Source of the DNA: Hyphomicrobium sp. 99
GTDB lineage: Bacteria > Pseudomonadota > Alphaproteobacteria > Rhizobiales > Hyphomicrobiaceae
Reading direction: 5' to 3'
DNA: 64,000 bases
Assembly (NCBI RefSeq): GCF_000384335.2
Contig: NZ_KQ031382.1
Coordinates: 2,305,545 to 2,369,544 of the forward strand
Position numbers and translations under genes: made by a program. Below the pieces are notes generated by a model, which was not told where the DNA came from, did not search any database, and saw nothing but the letters and a program-made list of their open reading frames with translations. This document shows positions 28,266-38,434 of this stretch, in pieces; position 1 is the first letter of the stretch, and each line of letters begins with the position of its first letter.

Positions 28266-29356
28266 TCCGCTCCTTCACTCTGACGCGCTACATAGCGAAG
28301 CTGTTCTTCGTCGCGATTGCCTCCACGCTGGCCGTTTGCGCGCTGCTGATCTTCATGATCGATTTCGTCGAGTTGCTGCGACAGTCGAGCAAGTTCGGCA
28401 GTGTCCCAGTGACAACGCTGGTCGGCATCGCCCTTCTTCGCCTCGGTGCCTACGTCGAATTCCTGATCGGGTTCGCAGTCCTCGTTGGCACGATCAGCGC
28501 CCTTCTCTATCTGAACCGGAAGAGCGAACTTGCCGTCATGCGAGCCGGCGGCATGTCGGTCTGGCAATTCCTGGCCCCAGGCATCTTGGTCGGGCTTCTC
28601 GTCGGCATCAGCGCGGTGACCGTATACAACCCGCTTGCTGCTCGCGGCCGGGCCAAATCGGAGCAGGTGTTCGCCAAGGCTTTCGGCAACGACACCAACC
28701 TGCTTCGCGCCCAGGGCGGCGGCTCCTGGATCACGCAGAACGGCGTCGATGGAGAATCGGTCTTAGGCGCCGCGGCCGCGACGAACCGGGGCCTGACGCT
28801 GAACGGCGTCATGATTTTCGCTTATGACCGTGACGGGCATTTCGCCGAACGCGTGGACGCCAGCCAGGCAGAGCTCAAAGACGGCTATTGGCGGCTGACC
28901 GACGCCTGGGTTTCGCGCCTCGGCCAGCAGCCCGAAAAATTCAGTTCCTACCTTGTATCCACATACCTGACGCCGGACCGGGTCCAGGAGGCGCTGGGGA
29001 CGGTCTTTTCCGTATCTTTCTGGGACCTCCCGGAACTCATAGAAGCCGCGGAAAAAGCGAAACTTTCGACCGAACGCCTTAGGGTCCAGTACGAATCCCT
29101 TCTGGTTCGTCCCCTGCTCTGCGTCGCAATGGTCCTTTTGGCGGCAACTGTGTCATTGCGGTCATTCCGCTCAGGTGGCATCCAGACTATGGTTACGACA
29201 GGGATGATCGGCGGGGTTGGGTTCTTCTTGTTCTCGGAAATCGCGAGACAAATTGGCATCGCAGGTCTGGCACCAGCGTGGGCGGCAGCATGGTTGCCTG
29301 TCGCACTTGTTTTGGTCATTGCAACCACGGTGCTGTTGCACCAGGAGGACGGCTGA
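28262..29356 (+). CDS. lptG: LPS export permease LptG
   Basis: Partner of LptF in the LPS extraction complex (364 residues). Three N-terminal helices (about 12-110) include LYLNRKSELAVMRAGGMSVWQF, the coupling-helix region that contacts LptB. The periplasmic beta-jellyroll covers about 115-260, and three helices end the protein. The lptB ATPase gene is not in this window. Translation is coupled to lptF by a four-base overlap, and the lptD gene begins within four bases of its stop. Confidence 0.94.
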   Translation: MIRSFTLTRYIAKLFFVAIASTLAVCALLIFMIDFVELLRQSSKFGSVPVTTLVGIALLRLGAYVEFLIGFAVLVGTISALLYLNRKSELAVMRAGGMSVWQFLAPGILVGLLVGISAVTVYNPLAARGRAKSEQVFAKAFGNDTNLLRAQGGGSWITQNGVDGESVLGAAAATNRGLTLNGVMIFAYDRDGHFAERVDASQAELKDGYWRLTDAWVSRLGQQPEKFSSYLVSTYLTPDRVQEALGTVFSVSFWDLPELIEAAEKAKLSTERLRVQYESLLVRPLLCVAMVLLAATVSLRSFRSGGIQTMVTTGMIGGVGFFLFSEIARQIGIAGLAPAWAAAWLPVALVLVIATTVLLHQEDG

Positions 29357-29359
29357 GTG

Positions 29360-31888
29360 ATGCGTGAAGCGCGGACACCGCAAGAGGGTTGCGGGCCGTT
29401 TCGCGAGGGTTCTCGTCGCCTTAAGGGGCGCGGGGCCGCTCGTGCGCTTCTGCGCCTTGTGCTCATCGGCTGCGTCGCGACCATCTCGAGCCTCGCCCAC
29501 GCGCAGGTTTCCGACCTGAACAATTCGAAAAAGACCCAGTCGTCGTTCGGAGCCGCGAATTCGCCGAGCGCCATCTTCGGCAAGGTCAGCACGAATATCG
29601 ATCGCGCCCAGCCCATGCGTCTGCAGGGCGACCAGCTGATCTACGACAAATCGGGTGATCGCGTCATTTCACGCGGCAACGTCGAAATTTTCTACAACAA
29701 CTACATCCTGACCGCCGACGAAGTCGTCTACGATCAGAGCGGTGGAACGCTGACGGCCGTCGGCAACGTCACGCTGAAAGAGCCGCAAGGCAACATCGTC
29801 CACGCCGATCGCTATACGCTGACCGACGACTTCCGCGACGGCTTCGTGTCGGCGCTGTCCATCGTCTCGGCCGATAAGTCCCATATCTCCGCCGACCGCG
29901 CGACTCGGCGCGAGGGCAACATAACCGAGTTCGAAAACGGCAAGTTCACGCCGTGCCAAAGCGATGGCAACACGCCGCCCCTCTGGTGCATCAGCGCGGC
30001 CCGCATCATCCACGATCAGGAAGCTGCGACCCTGACCTATCAGGACGCCTACTTCCAGATCTACGGTCAGCCGATCTTGTACCTTCCGTACTTCCAGAGC
30101 CCGGACCCGTCCGTGAAGCGGAAGACCGGCTTCTTGACGCCTGACTACGGCCACTCGTCGACGCTCGGCTACATCACCGGCATCCCGTATTTCTTCAATC
30201 TGGCGCCGAACTACGACGTGACGCTCGAACCGCTCTACATGAGCGAGCAGGGCCTGTTCATGAAGGGTGAGTGGCGGCACCGCCTTGCGAATGGCGAATA
30301 CACCGTGAAACTCGCGGGCATCGACCAGGATGCGGCTAACCTTCCGGGCGGCGCGAACGCCAACAATAACGCGAAACTCGACGGCTTCCGTGGCAGCGTC
30401 GAGACCCACGGTTTGTTCTCATTGTCGAGCTGGTGGAAATTCGGCTGGGATGCGATCGTCGAAAGCGACGATCAGTTCCGGCGCTTCTATAAACTCGACA
30501 GCGTTCTCGTGACCGATCGCGTCAATCAGGTTTACCTGACCGGACAGTCCGATCGGAACTACTTCAACGCCACGCTCTATCAGTTCGGCGGCCTGTTGAC
30601 CAACGACACGCCGGAAACCGAAAGCTACACGCACCCGATCATCAACTACAATTATGTGTTCGCCGACCCCGTACTCGGTGGCGAGCTCAAGTGGAACACG
30701 AATGTCCTAAGCTTCACGCGTACGGACGGCACCGTTGTCGATCCTTTGACCGGTCGCCAACAGGACCAGAACATCAACCGCATCATCACCGAGCTGAATT
30801 GGCGTCGCCGTTTCACTGACGCCATCGGCATCAGCTACACGCCATTCGCAGATATTCGCGGCGATGTTTACCAATATGATAACGTCGTCGATCCCACGAG
30901 CGTAACACTAATACAGCCGGAGCCCGCGACCGGGCCTGCGGTGGACCCCACTACGACCCGAATAATCGGGAACGAAACCGTGACGCGCGGCATCGTCGAT
31001 GGCGGCGTACTCGTCTCCTATCCCTGGGTTGCGAATTCGTCCGTCGGAACGCACATCGTCGAACCGATTGGCCAGATCGTTACGCACCAGGAAAGCCTGC
31101 CGCAACGCCGGTTGCCCAACGAAGACGCCCAGAGCCTCGTCTTCGACGACACCAACCTGTTCGCGACGACGAAGTTTTCGGGCTACGACCGCATCGAAAC
31201 AGGCACGCGCGTCAACGCCGGCTTGCAGTACACTTTCCAGGCCAACGACGGTGGTTACGCACGCTTCCTGGCTGGCCAGAGTTATCAGCTGTCGGGAGAC
31301 AACGCCTACCTATTGCCGGGCCGGACCGGCGAGGGCAACTTCGTCTTTAATCCCCTTAACGGCCTTGAGACCCAAAAATCCGACTACGTCCTCGGCGCCT
31401 ATTTCGCCCCAATCGCCGATTTCCGGATCATTTCGCAGAGCCGGTTCAACGAATCCACGCTCGCTTTGAAACGCGAGGATCTTGCCGCGGTGGCCAAGTA
31501 TGGCCCGCTGTCGGTGCAGGCAGGCTATTCGTATGACGCCGATGCCCTGTTTACAGACCCGGACAATCCCGACAAGATTGCCACCCTGACGCGCCTGGAG
31601 GAAGTCCTGGGCTCAGCGACGCTCCAGCTGACCAACCGTTGGAGCGTCGGCGGGTCGACACGCTATGACCTCGAGAGCGGCAATTTCCGCTATGATAGCG
31701 TTAATCTCAAATACGCCGATGAATGCTTCGTGCTGACGGCCTCGTATATTCAGTCCAACTACTCCGATCTCTCAATCGAACCGGACCAGACCGTTATGTT
31801 GCGGTTCGAATTCAAGCACCTCGGAGATTTTGCGGCGACGACGGGCAATCTGGACTTCAATATGGGTGGCGACCAGCGTACGAACTAA
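29360..31888 (+). CDS. lptD: LPS assembly outer-membrane protein LptD
   Basis: The beta-barrel that, with LptE, inserts LPS into the outer leaflet. The 842-residue product has a signal sequence ending near residue 50 (SLAHAQ), the LptA-like beta-jellyroll (about 75-190, DKSGDRVISRGNVEIFYNN), the family segment QDAYFQIYGQPILYLPYFQSP, and then a large C-terminal barrel. Cys residues occur near CQSDGNTPPLWC and in DECFVLTASY near the end; these could form the disulfides needed for function. GTG 29357 and ATG 29360 are adjacent, and the ATG is preferred. The N-terminal extension before the hydrophobic part is rather long and basic. Confidence 0.94.
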   Translation: MREARTPQEGCGPFREGSRRLKGRGAARALLRLVLIGCVATISSLAHAQVSDLNNSKKTQSSFGAANSPSAIFGKVSTNIDRAQPMRLQGDQLIYDKSGDRVISRGNVEIFYNNYILTADEVVYDQSGGTLTAVGNVTLKEPQGNIVHADRYTLTDDFRDGFVSALSIVSADKSHISADRATRREGNITEFENGKFTPCQSDGNTPPLWCISAARIIHDQEAATLTYQDAYFQIYGQPILYLPYFQSPDPSVKRKTGFLTPDYGHSSTLGYITGIPYFFNLAPNYDVTLEPLYMSEQGLFMKGEWRHRLANGEYTVKLAGIDQDAANLPGGANANNNAKLDGFRGSVETHGLFSLSSWWKFGWDAIVESDDQFRRFYKLDSVLVTDRVNQVYLTGQSDRNYFNATLYQFGGLLTNDTPETESYTHPIINYNYVFADPVLGGELKWNTNVLSFTRTDGTVVDPLTGRQQDQNINRIITELNWRRRFTDAIGISYTPFADIRGDVYQYDNVVDPTSVTLIQPEPATGPAVDPTTTRIIGNETVTRGIVDGGVLVSYPWVANSSVGTHIVEPIGQIVTHQESLPQRRLPNEDAQSLVFDDTNLFATTKFSGYDRIETGTRVNAGLQYTFQANDGGYARFLAGQSYQLSGDNAYLLPGRTGEGNFVFNPLNGLETQKSDYVLGAYFAPIADFRIISQSRFNESTLALKREDLAAVAKYGPLSVQAGYSYDADALFTDPDNPDKIATLTRLEEVLGSATLQLTNRWSVGGSTRYDLESGNFRYDSVNLKYADECFVLTASYIQSNYSDLSIEPDQTVMLRFEFKHLGDFAATTGNLDFNMGGDQRTN

Positions 31889-32028
31889 TTCCGCTGGCGG
31901 CGCCCACACCCTTGAGCCAAGGGGAACCGGATTTTGGCCACTCTTGATGTGGATAAGCCCCAATCACCGGCCGCGGCCGCGGTATCCTGACGGCCACGCC
32001 GATTCGGACTTATGGATGTCGTTTAAGC

Positions 32029-33357
32029 ATGCCCTTGCCACGCACCAGCACCGCTAACTTTTCATCCCTTGCGGTGCGATGCGCACTCGCGAGCCTCGCG
32101 AGCGTGGCGATGTCGTTCGCCGTTGCCGCTCAGGGAGGGACCGTCGCCGTGACGGGCGATGGCACATCGTCTCTGCCGAAGCCCGCCGTCGGTGAAACCC
32201 CCGGCTCATCCACCGATGCCCAGGGCAAAAACCAAAAGAAGAAGAAATCTCAGACACCCGCTGCCGCTGAACCGGCAGACCGGGACACTTTGGCCCCGAC
32301 CAAAGACCAGCGCGCGATAGCAGTACTGGTCAATGACGAGCCGATCACCGGCTTCGAGATCGACCAGCGCGCGATGATGCTCAGCGGCACCAACATTCAA
32401 CAGCAGGCGAAAGCCAACTTCGAATCCATCATCAAAAATCCGAAGACCTCGGAACGGCTCAAGGCGCTCCTGCAGGAAACCGTAAAAGCCAACGAAGGAA
32501 AATCGCGCGACGAGATCATCGCAATTTTCGAGCGCCGCAAAAAAGAGTTCGGCATGAGCCTGCAGAAGCAGGCATTTGAAAGCGCCAGAAACTCCGCGCT
32601 TCCCGCCATGAAAAAGCAGGCAGTCGAGGAACTGATCGACGACCGGCTCAAGATGCAGGAAGCCAAAAAGCAAAGCGTCACGATTGAAGATGCCCAGATC
32701 GACGGTATCGTCAGCGGCATCGCCGAACGCAACAAAATGACGGTCGAGCAATTCACGAAGCAGATCGGCGGCAGTCTCGAGCCGATCAAAGCGCGCATCA
32801 AAGCCACGCTCTCCTGGAACGAGGTCGTGCGTCGCCGGTTCGGCCCCCTGATCAACGTTACGAACAAGGACGTCGATAAGCTCGTCGCGGCGTCCACCGT
32901 GGCCGGCAACGACGATGTCGAATTGCAGGTGCAGCGCGTTCGGATATCGATGCCGGTGAAGATCGAGGAAAATGGCGTGGCCGCGCGCATCCAGGAAGCC
33001 GATAAGATCAAGTCAAAGTTCGCAGGCTGCCAAACAACGGCCGCAGCAGCCACCGGCGTTCCGGGCGCTAGCTTCGAAGATCTCGGCAAACGGCGCCCCT
33101 CGACAATCTCAGAGCCGACCCGGACCCTTCTCGTCAACGCGAGCGACGGCGAGATGCTTCCGCCGACTGTGAATGACGGGGCGATCGAACTCTGGGTCGT
33201 TTGTGGACGCAATGTCGTGAAGGCCGTCGACGAGAAGCGCAACCAAGCCGAGGGCGAACTCAAGCAGAAGGAGTTCGAACTGATGGCCAAGCGCTACATC
33301 AAAGACCTCCGCGAGGACGCCCACATCGAGTACCGGATAAATGTCGGCTCCCGATAA
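32029..33357 (+). CDS. SurA-like periplasmic chaperone
   Basis: A secreted protein of 442 residues with the SurA N-terminal fold, which escorts outer-membrane proteins to the Bam complex. Residues 1-34 are a signal peptide, followed by a Pro/Lys/Ser-rich linker. The conserved IAVLVNDEPITGFEIDQRAMML block is at about 98-120, and the EELIDDRLKMQEAKK and RRRFGPLINVTNKDVD parts follow. The parvulin isomerase part is weakly conserved and lacks obvious catalytic residues. An extra helical stretch (about 125-195) separates the two halves of the N-domain. Its place after lptD matches the usual lptD-surA-pdxA-rsmA order. Confidence 0.85.
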   Translation: MPLPRTSTANFSSLAVRCALASLASVAMSFAVAAQGGTVAVTGDGTSSLPKPAVGETPGSSTDAQGKNQKKKKSQTPAAAEPADRDTLAPTKDQRAIAVLVNDEPITGFEIDQRAMMLSGTNIQQQAKANFESIIKNPKTSERLKALLQETVKANEGKSRDEIIAIFERRKKEFGMSLQKQAFESARNSALPAMKKQAVEELIDDRLKMQEAKKQSVTIEDAQIDGIVSGIAERNKMTVEQFTKQIGGSLEPIKARIKATLSWNEVVRRRFGPLINVTNKDVDKLVAASTVAGNDDVELQVQRVRISMPVKIEENGVAARIQEADKIKSKFAGCQTTAAAATGVPGASFEDLGKRRPSTISEPTRTLLVNASDGEMLPPTVNDGAIELWVVCGRNVVKAVDEKRNQAEGELKQKEFELMAKRYIKDLREDAHIEYRINVGSR

Positions 33358-34390
33358 GGAGCGGCGCCGGCCCCTGGCACTCACGATGGGTGACGCTGCG
33401 GGGATCGGCCCCGAGCTCTCGCTTCAGGCTTGGAAAGACCGTTTCACCGATCGACTGCCGGCGTTCGTTCTCTACGCCGACATCGAGTTGATGCGTGCGG
33501 CCGCTCGTGCGGCTGGCATCGATGACAAAGTCATCGTTCCCGTGACGGATATATCAGCCGCGGCAGACGTCTTCCGCGATTCGCTCCCGGTCTTGTCCAT
33601 TCCGCTCGCAGAACCTGCCAAGCCTGGCAGTCCGTCCGTCCGCAATGGGCCCGCAACAATAAGCGCTATCCGGAGCGCCGTGGCCGACGTAGCAGCAGGC
33701 CACGCATCCGCCGTCGTCACCAATCCGATCGCGAAATCTGTGCTCTACGGCGCGGGCTTCGAATTTCCCGGCCATACCGAGTATCTGGGCGCACTGGCGG
33801 CCGAGTTCTGGCCAGGCGAACCATCTGAGCCGGTGATGATGCTCGCCTCATCGAAGCTGCGCGTTGTGCCGCTGACGATCCACGTCCCGCTAAAGGACGT
33901 GCCCGCACTGCTGACCGCCGATAAGATCATCAAAACCGCGCGCATCATGGCAGCATCCCTGCGGCGTGACTTCGGCATCGAAAACCCGCGTATTGCGGTT
34001 GCGGGACTCAACCCGCACGCGGGCGAAGACGGTGCTCTCGGTTCGGAAGACGCCGAAATCATACGCCCGGCGATCGAGGCCCTGAGGGCCGAGGGCCTTG
34101 ACGTAACAGGCCCCCACGCCGCGGATACGATGTTTCACGATGCAGCCCGCAAGACCTATGATGCGGCACTCGCCATGTATCACGATCAAGGATTGATCCC
34201 GATCAAGACACTCGCATTCGACGAAGGGGTCAACGCAACAATCGGCTTGCCGTTCGTTCGCACATCTCCCGATCACGGCACGGCTTTCGCCATCGCTGGT
34301 AAAGGAGTTGCATCAGCCACTAGTCTCAAGGCCGCGTTGAAACTTGCAGGCGAGATGGTCGCGCGCAGACTTAGCGCGGCAGCATCATGA
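33341..34390 (+). CDS. pdxA: 4-hydroxythreonine-4-phosphate dehydrogenase PdxA
   Basis: A metal- and NAD-dependent dehydrogenase of pyridoxal-5-phosphate synthesis (349 residues). Family marks are [21 protein letters not shown] at the start, the FPGHTEYLG metal ligand segment, [46 protein letters not shown] with metal-binding His, and [19 protein letters not shown]. Its start overlaps the surA-like gene by 17 bases and its stop overlaps rsmA by four, so the three are tightly coupled. Confidence 0.95.
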   Translation: MSAPDKERRRPLALTMGDAAGIGPELSLQAWKDRFTDRLPAFVLYADIELMRAAARAAGIDDKVIVPVTDISAAADVFRDSLPVLSIPLAEPAKPGSPSVRNGPATISAIRSAVADVAAGHASAVVTNPIAKSVLYGAGFEFPGHTEYLGALAAEFWPGEPSEPVMMLASSKLRVVPLTIHVPLKDVPALLTADKIIKTARIMAASLRRDFGIENPRIAVAGLNPHAGEDGALGSEDAEIIRPAIEALRAEGLDVTGPHAADTMFHDAARKTYDAALAMYHDQGLIPIKTLAFDEGVNATIGLPFVRTSPDHGTAFAIAGKGVASATSLKAALKLAGEMVARRLSAAAS

Positions 34391-35265
34391 AAGCCTCCAC
34401 CAGCCCCGACGGCCTGCCGCCTCTACGCGATGTCATCGAACGCTATGGCCTCAGCGCCAAGAAATCGCTCGGACAGAATTTTCTGCTCGACCTCAATCTC
34501 ACGCGGAAGATCGCGCGTCTCGCTGGCGATCTGAGTGATCGCACCGTCGTGGAAGTTGGGCCCGGGCCCGGCGGCCTGACGCGCGCACTTTTGATCGAAG
34601 GCGCGAAGCGCGTCGTCGCCATCGAACGGGACGATCGTTGCCTCCCAGCGCTCGCCGAAATTTCGGAGCGATTCCCCGGCCGCCTCGATGTCCACGCGGA
34701 CGACGCCCTTAATGCCGATTGGCGGAAGCTGCTCGAAGGCGCGGGTCCCGTGACGGTCGCGGCGAACCTTCCCTATGGTATCGCCTCGCTGCTGCTCGTC
34801 GACTGGCTCGAAACCGAACCTTGGCCGCCGTGGTACGATCGCATGGTTCTGATGTTCCAGCGCGAGGTCGCCGAACGCATCGTTGCGGCGCCAAAATCGA
34901 AAGCCTACGGCCGGCTTTCCGTACTCGCGCAATGGCGGACGGAAGCCAAGATCGTCATGAATCTGCCGCCGGAGGCCTTCACGCCGCCGCCGAAAGTTGC
35001 TTCAGCCATCGTCGAGTTTCGCCCGCGCGCCAATCCCGAGCCGCACTGCGAGGTAAAGACGCTCGCGCGCGTAACGGCGGCAGCCTTTGGTCAGCGCCGC
35101 AAGATGCTTCGTTCGAGCCTGAAGCAACTGACGCCGTTTCCGGAGCTGCTTCTGCAGCGGGCTGGCTTATCGCCCGAACGGCGTGCGGAGGAACTCGCCG
35201 TTTCGGATTTCGCCCGCCTCGCCGCCATTCTCGACGCGGGTGCCGAAACGCCCCTCAAGGACTAA
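34387..35265 (+). CDS. rsmA: 16S rRNA dimethyladenosine transferase RsmA (KsgA)
   Basis: A SAM-dependent enzyme that dimethylates two adjacent adenosines near the 3' end of 16S rRNA. The 292-residue product has [19 protein letters not shown], the SAM-binding [16 protein letters not shown] and [13 protein letters not shown], and the catalytic [15 protein letters not shown]. The C-terminal helical domain includes [17 protein letters not shown]. It is the last gene of the operon begun by lptF and is convergent with gmk, sharing four bases at the stops. Confidence 0.95.
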   Translation: MKASTSPDGLPPLRDVIERYGLSAKKSLGQNFLLDLNLTRKIARLAGDLSDRTVVEVGPGPGGLTRALLIEGAKRVVAIERDDRCLPALAEISERFPGRLDVHADDALNADWRKLLEGAGPVTVAANLPYGIASLLLVDWLETEPWPPWYDRMVLMFQREVAERIVAAPKSKAYGRLSVLAQWRTEAKIVMNLPPEAFTPPPKVASAIVEFRPRANPEPHCEVKTLARVTAAAFGQRRKMLRSSLKQLTPFPELLLQRAGLSPERRAEELAVSDFARLAAILDAGAETPLKD

Positions 35266-35963
35266 AGCGCAGACTGCAATTTGCGAACAAAGTCGGAAAG
35301 GCCGAGCAGCCGCCCGCGCTTCAGGCGCTCCGCCAGCAGAATGGCAAGCGCCGCGGCCGCGCTCTGCTCGATGTGCGAGTTGACGAGCACGTAATCATAT
35401 TCCGGCCAATGGCTGATCTCGGACGCTGCCGCAGCCATACGCTTCGCAACGACGTCGGCCGGATCCTGCGCCCGCGATTTCAGCCGGTTCTCGAGCACGT
35501 CACCCGATGGCGGGAGAACAAACACTCTGACGACATCGCCCGGCATTTTTTCCGACAGCTGTTGCGCACCCTGCCAGTCGATATCGAACAGAACGTCCTT
35601 GCCCTCGCGAATGGCGTCTTCGACCGGAGCGCGCGGCGTGCCGTAGTAGTTGTCAAAGACGCGCGCCCACTCGAGGAGTTCGCCGCGTTCCTTCATACCT
35701 TCAAAGGCGCGGTGATCGACGAAGTGATAGTCGACCCCATCCTGTTCGCCCGGACGAGGCGGCCGCGTCGTGACGGAAACCGACATCTTGATGTTGTTGT
35801 CGGCGGCGAGCACGCGCCGAGCCAACGTCGTCTTCCCCGCGCCCGACGGCGACGAGACGATATAGAGCAATCCCCGGCGCGCAATGTGCGGCTCGACGAT
35901 GCCCTCGTTGGTTGCGCCCTTGCTGGAATTGTTCGCGGTATCTTTGGTCATACTATTCGACAT
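35262..35963 (-). CDS. gmk: Guanylate kinase
   Basis: Catalyses GMP + ATP to GDP + ADP. The 233-residue product has Walker [17 protein letters not shown], the GMP-binding [20 protein letters not shown], and the [10 protein letters not shown] block. A 25-residue polar N-terminus precedes the core. ATG 35963 overlaps the end of yicC by 11 bases; an ATG at 35951 is also possible. The yicC-gmk adjacency is typical in bacteria. Confidence 0.94.
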   Translation of the reverse strand: MSNSMTKDTANNSSKGATNEGIVEPHIARRGLLYIVSSPSGAGKTTLARRVLAADNNIKMSVSVTTRPPRPGEQDGVDYHFVDHRAFEGMKERGELLEWARVFDNYYGTPRAPVEDAIREGKDVLFDIDWQGAQQLSEKMPGDVVRVFVLPPSGDVLENRLKSRAQDPADVVAKRMAAAASEISHWPEYDYVLVNSHIEQSAAAALAILLAERLKRGRLLGLSDFVRKLQSAL

Positions 35964-36843
35964 TTTGCACTTGTTCGCGAAGCTGGTCGATGACCGTCTT
36001 CAACTGCAGCCCGAGCCGCGTGATATCGACCGCATTGGCCTTGGAGCAAAGCGTATTGGCTTCGCGATTGAATTCCTGCGCCAGAAAATCGAGCTTTCGC
36101 CCGACCGCACCCGGCTCGCCGATGATGTCGCGGGCTCCCGCGACGTGCGCGGCTAGTCTTTGCAATTCTTCCTCGACGTCGGCGCGCGTCGCCATCAGCA
36201 TGGCTTCTTGATGAAGGCGGTCTTGATCGAGCGCCGCCGTCGTTTCGAAGAGCCGTGCAATCGCATCCTTGAGACGGTTGGCGATGGCTTCGGGCGTCCG
36301 TGAAGGCGACGCCCGCACCTCGCCTGCGAGGCGTTCAATTTGCGCGAGCTGATCCCGAACGATCTCGGCGAGACGCGTGCCCTCTGCCCGCCGCGCTTCG
36401 GCGAGGCTATCGAGCGTCGCTTCGAGGCTCCGCAGCAGAGCGCCTTCACGCGCCGCGCGCACTTCGCTGTCCTCGACCGTTTGATCCGCGGTCTCGAGCA
36501 CGCCCTTGATCATGAGAAACTGCGCCGCATCGGGCTTTGACGCTCCGGACAATGCCGAAACCCGTTCTGCAGCCTTCACGACGTCCGCGAGCACGAGTTC
36601 GTTCAAGCGCACCGAGCCGTTGCCTTGCTGCCGTTCGAGAGCGAGCGACAGGGCGATGTTGCCGCGTGCAAACCGCTTTGAGACGGCGTCTCGCGCGGCG
36701 ACTTCGAGCGCCTCGTAGCCCGGCGGCAGACGGAGCCGAACATCAAGACCGCGGCCGTTGACGCTTCGCGCTTCCCATGTCCAAGCCAAGCCATCGCTCG
36801 AGCCATCGACACGGGCAAAACCCGTCATGCTGGAAATTGTCAT
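35953..36843 (-). CDS. YicC family endoribonuclease
   Basis: A 296-residue protein with the YicC-like N-terminal domain (ISSMTGFARVDGS, SVNGRGLDVRLRLPPGYE) and the DUF1732 C-terminal domain (DQDRLHQEAMLMATRADVEEEL, GRKLDFLAQEFNREANTLCSKA). YicC of Escherichia coli is an endoribonuclease implicated in small-RNA decay, in particular of RyhB. ATG 36843 gives the usual family start; ATG 36858 would add five residues. It is upstream of gmk with coding overlap. Confidence 0.9.
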   Translation of the reverse strand: MTISSMTGFARVDGSSDGLAWTWEARSVNGRGLDVRLRLPPGYEALEVAARDAVSKRFARGNIALSLALERQQGNGSVRLNELVLADVVKAAERVSALSGASKPDAAQFLMIKGVLETADQTVEDSEVRAAREGALLRSLEATLDSLAEARRAEGTRLAEIVRDQLAQIERLAGEVRASPSRTPEAIANRLKDAIARLFETTAALDQDRLHQEAMLMATRADVEEELQRLAAHVAGARDIIGEPGAVGRKLDFLAQEFNREANTLCSKANAVDITRLGLQLKTVIDQLREQVQNVE

Positions 36844-36934
36844 CAGGGAAGGTCTCATCGACGGGGTGAGCTAGCGGCGCGCAACTTAACGGGAAGCGCC
36901 GCGGCCGCCAACAGAAGTTATCATCGCACGCGTT

Positions 36935-38302
36935 CTATGGCTTTTTCGGCTTCCGAACGGGCAACGGAACGTCACTGGCGTTCGCCGAAGTATCCGCCGA
37001 ACCGGAGCCCGCGTTGCCGCTGTCGGCCGTTGCCGCGGCGGCCTTCGGGGATTTCTGTCCCTTTGTGGTGACGGGACTGGGCTTCGGACCGCTATCGCTA
37101 CTCTGCGGAATGGGCGTCGTCCCGGTGTCCTGATCGGAGGTGTCCGCCGCCCCCTGCTTGGCCTTCGTCTGCTTCTCGACGGCACGCCATTTCTGAACAG
37201 CCGAATTGTGATCTTTCAGCGTTTCCGAGAACGTGTGGCCACCGGTGCCGTCTGCGACGAAGTAGAGATCGGACGTCTTGGCCGGATGCAGAGCAGCCTG
37301 AAGCGCGGGCTTGCCTGGGTTGCAGATCGGCCCCGGCGGCAAACCATTGATCTGATACGTGTTGTACGGCGACTTCGTGTCGATATCGGCCTTCGTGATG
37401 CCGCGGCCGAGAACGCCCTGTCCGCCGACGATGCCATAGATGATCGTCGGATCGGATTGCAGCCTCATCCCCTTCTTCAGCCGGTTGTAGAAGACCGCCG
37501 CGACCCGGTCGCGCTCATCCGGGCGGCCCGTTTCCTTCTCGACGATCGACGCGAACGTCACGAGTTCCTCGACGGATCGAATAGGAAGATCGGGATCCCG
37601 CTCTTCCCAAAGCTCCGTCATGGCTTTCTCCATACCGTCCCGCATCCGGTCCAGGATCTCGTGCCGCGATGCGCCTTTCGAGAAATAATACGTATCGGGG
37701 AGGAGCGTCCCTTCGGGAGGGATGTTCGATATCTCGCCGCTAAGGTTCGGTTCGGCCTTGAGACGTTCGACGATCTGCTCGCTCGTCAAACCCTCCGGCA
37801 GCGTCGCTTTGTAAAGAATCGACTTCCCCTCAGCGAGGGTGTCGATCACCTCGCGCATCGAGGCGTGTTCCTTGATCTCGTATTCGCCCGCTCGAAGCTC
37901 GGTCGTCTTTCTGGATCCGAGAAGTCCTTGCAGCAGATAACCGCCGACGAATGTCCAGCGATTGGTGATGATGCCTTCTTTTTCCAACCGTTCCGCGATT
38001 GCAATCCGGCCTTCGCCTTTCGGGATGACGACGGTGCGCGGCGCATCGAGCGGACCAGCGCTTTCGAAATTGTTGAAGATGGCGAATGTCGTTCCGCCGA
38101 CGAGCAGCATGACAACGAGGGACACCGTGAGGATGCCGCTGATGACGCGAACGAAGCTCCCCAATGCCCGCGACGGCTCGCGCGCTTGCAGGCCACGGGG
38201 ACGCCCAGGCGCCCGACCCGGCTCCAACCGTTCGGCGGGGCTTCGAGCCCCAGCGGTCCGAGACGTTCTGGTGCCGTCCGGACGCTTCCTGTTTTGACTC
38301 AT
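36935..38302 (-). CDS. mltG: Endolytic murein transglycosylase MltG
   Basis: A membrane-anchored lytic transglycosylase that cuts nascent glycan strands and sets their length. The product (455 residues from ATG 38302) has a basic cytoplasmic segment, one membrane helix (about 53-80), a LysM-like part (about 87-150, VVIPKGEGRIAIAERL), and the YceG core with catalytic Glu in TFASIVEKETGRPDERDRVAAVFYNRL and LQSDPTIIYG. The last 100 residues are a Pro/Ser/Thr/Lys-rich tail likely to be disordered. ATG 38338 is the alternative start. It is downstream of fabF on the same strand, as usual in this group. Confidence 0.93.
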   Translation of the reverse strand: MSQNRKRPDGTRTSRTAGARSPAERLEPGRAPGRPRGLQAREPSRALGSFVRVISGILTVSLVVMLLVGGTTFAIFNNFESAGPLDAPRTVVIPKGEGRIAIAERLEKEGIITNRWTFVGGYLLQGLLGSRKTTELRAGEYEIKEHASMREVIDTLAEGKSILYKATLPEGLTSEQIVERLKAEPNLSGEISNIPPEGTLLPDTYYFSKGASRHEILDRMRDGMEKAMTELWEERDPDLPIRSVEELVTFASIVEKETGRPDERDRVAAVFYNRLKKGMRLQSDPTIIYGIVGGQGVLGRGITKADIDTKSPYNTYQINGLPPGPICNPGKPALQAALHPAKTSDLYFVADGTGGHTFSETLKDHNSAVQKWRAVEKQTKAKQGAADTSDQDTGTTPIPQSSDSGPKPSPVTTKGQKSPKAAAATADSGNAGSGSADTSANASDVPLPVRKPKKP

Positions 38303-38434
38303 GATACCGCGAGCACCGTCATTGAAAGAGCGCCGCATACGAGGTTATTTGCCCCGAATTGCGCTGCTCGATCCCCCCACCCGCGCGGGACGCTCAACGT
38401 AAAATGTGGCAAAAACCCGTACTTGCCGCAGCTT

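Noticed and set aside
34719..35993. Plus-strand frame of 424 codons across rsmA and gmk
   Set aside because: It covers rsmA in another frame and gmk in antisense, so it cannot be a real gene beside both.
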